A stretch of 6,674 bases of DNA. It comes from an uncultured Chitinophagaceae bacterium (GTDB taxonomy: Bacteria > Bacteroidota > Bacteroidia > Chitinophagales > Chitinophagaceae). The stretch is taken from NCBI GenBank assembly GCA_937897585.1, contig CALCNY010000014.1, forward strand, positions 1-6,674, given 5' to 3'. Below are positions 5,966-6,674 of the stretch, piece by piece (positions within the stretch are counted from its first letter, which is position 1; the number at the start of each line of letters is the position of its first letter). The notes beneath the pieces were generated by a model that did not search any database, was not told the DNA's origin, and saw only the letters and a list, made by a program, of their open reading frames with translations. The translations under genes and the position numbers were made by a program.

Positions 5966-6674
5966 ATGAATAGTCAATTCAAAAGATATCTTCAGGTAAA
6001 TTTAATTTTTCTGGATTTGATAATGCTTCTCATTAGTTTTATCATCCCCAGATTACTTTTTCATAGCCGCATATCAACTTCTACCACATATGCTTATTTA
6101 GTATTTGGCTCCTACTCATTGATTTCATGGGCTTTGTTTTCATCCATTTTAGGAAACTATACAGAAAAGATTATACTTCAGTTTGAATCTTTTTCAAAAA
6201 GAACCTTACAAGTTTTTTTACTTTGGATAATTTTCGTGTTGATTTATTTATTTTTTTCCAGAGAGGTTCAAGTATCCAGATTTTTTGTATTTGCTTTCAT
6301 CATTTCATTTGCATTTGGAATTTTCTTTAATAGATTTTTGTACGTCGGAATAAGAAACTATTTCAAAACCAAAGATTATCTTGTTAGCAAAGTAATTATT
6401 TTGGGTTACAATGAAACTGCTTTAAAGCTATCATCTTATTTCGAGCAAGAATCTATTAATACCAACCTTATAGGTTTTGTGGAAGATGAACAAAATGTAA
6501 AAGAACTCACCCACTACCCTGTTCTTTCTAACATAAAAAATTTAATACAAGTTGCAAAAGATTATGATGTTCAAGAAATTTATTCCACAATCACACCAGA
6601 GCAAAATGCTTACATATATGATTTGATGAGTCAGGCTGAAAATGAATGTATACGATTTAAGGTCGTTCCAAATC
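5966..6674 (+). CDS. Polyprenyl-phosphate sugar phosphotransferase (WcaJ-like), N-terminal part, cut by window end
   Basis: The frame opens at the ATG 7 bases after the epimerase stop and stays open to the window end, giving 236 residues with no stop. It starts MNSQFKRYLQ and has four hydrophobic spans, at about 11-32, 43-62, 82-97 and 104-127. From residue 141 a soluble Rossmann-like domain follows: VIILGYNETALKLSSYF (143-159), then NLIGFVEDEQ (167-176) and EIYSTITPE (204-212). Four helices followed by this CoA-binding-type domain is the standard front half of polyisoprenyl-phosphate hexose-1-phosphate transferases, which load the first sugar phosphate onto undecaprenyl phosphate at the inner membrane. 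The bacterial sugar transferase catalytic domain that would confirm this lies beyond 6674, so the sugar used (glucose, galactose or an N-acetyl sugar) is unknown. A nucleoside-diphosphate-sugar epimerase of the PglF/CapD type shares this front half and is the main alternative. Confidence 0.75.
   Translation, partial: MNSQFKRYLQVNLIFLDLIMLLISFIIPRLLFHSRISTSTTYAYLVFGSYSLISWALFSSILGNYTEKIILQFESFSKRTLQVFLLWIIFVLIYLFFSREVQVSRFFVFAFIISFAFGIFFNRFLYVGIRNYFKTKDYLVSKVIILGYNETALKLSSYFEQESINTNLIGFVEDEQNVKELTHYPVLSNIKNLIQVAKDYDVQEIYSTITPEQNAYIYDLMSQAENECIRFKVVPN

Overview
The window reads as one end of an assembled contig from an AT-rich bacterium, probably a member of the Bacteroidota (inference). The signs are AT-rich coding sequence, tightly packed same-strand genes with no clear Shine-Dalgarno motifs before most starts, and protein families common in Bacteroidota surface-polysaccharide loci. 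All real genes are on the + strand. They are separated by 4-11 bases or overlap by ATGA, so they look like one operon. There is no RNA gene, CRISPR array, insertion sequence or obvious hairpin terminator, and no non-coding stretch longer than about 50 bases.

The left end is not natural sequence. Positions 1-50 are Illumina P5/Read-1 adapter, including an 8-base i5 index. Positions 53 to about 216 encode an internal piece of an MFS transporter resembling the hexuronate (ExuT-type) family. That piece switches, inside a 20-base segment encoding GYDPYDG (197-216), into the N-terminal part of an unrelated polysaccharide-locus protein. This is best explained as a chimeric join at the contig end. 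A missing A in the A-run at 254-259 then breaks the frame of that second gene. The 71-residue open frame at 95-310 is therefore an artefact.

From about 217 onward the sequence is a coherent glycan-biosynthesis operon. The gene order is: a six-hairpin (alpha/alpha-barrel) glycosidase-like protein; a DUF354 GT-B-type putative glycosyltransferase; a Gfo/Idh/MocA NAD(P)-dependent oxidoreductase; a TIM-barrel protein of unknown function with an aldo/keto-reductase-like C-terminus; a left-handed beta-helix (CysE/LbH-type) acetyltransferase that is clearly more AT-rich than its neighbours; a non-hydrolysing UDP-GlcNAc 2-epimerase (WecB type); and the N-terminal 236 residues of a membrane polyprenyl-phosphate sugar phosphotransferase (WcaJ/PglC-like initiating enzyme), cut off by the window end.

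Together these suggest synthesis of a lipid-linked repeat unit for an O-antigen, capsule or exopolysaccharide. WecB would supply UDP-ManNAc, the oxidoreductase and acetyltransferase would modify a sugar, DUF354 would transfer one, and the last gene would load the first sugar on the lipid carrier. No flippase (Wzx), polymerase (Wzy) or UDP-ManNAc dehydrogenase (WecC) is visible, so the locus must continue beyond 6674 and probably also upstream of the false join. I do not see a wholly new system. The least understood pieces are the first four genes, above all the TIM-barrel protein.
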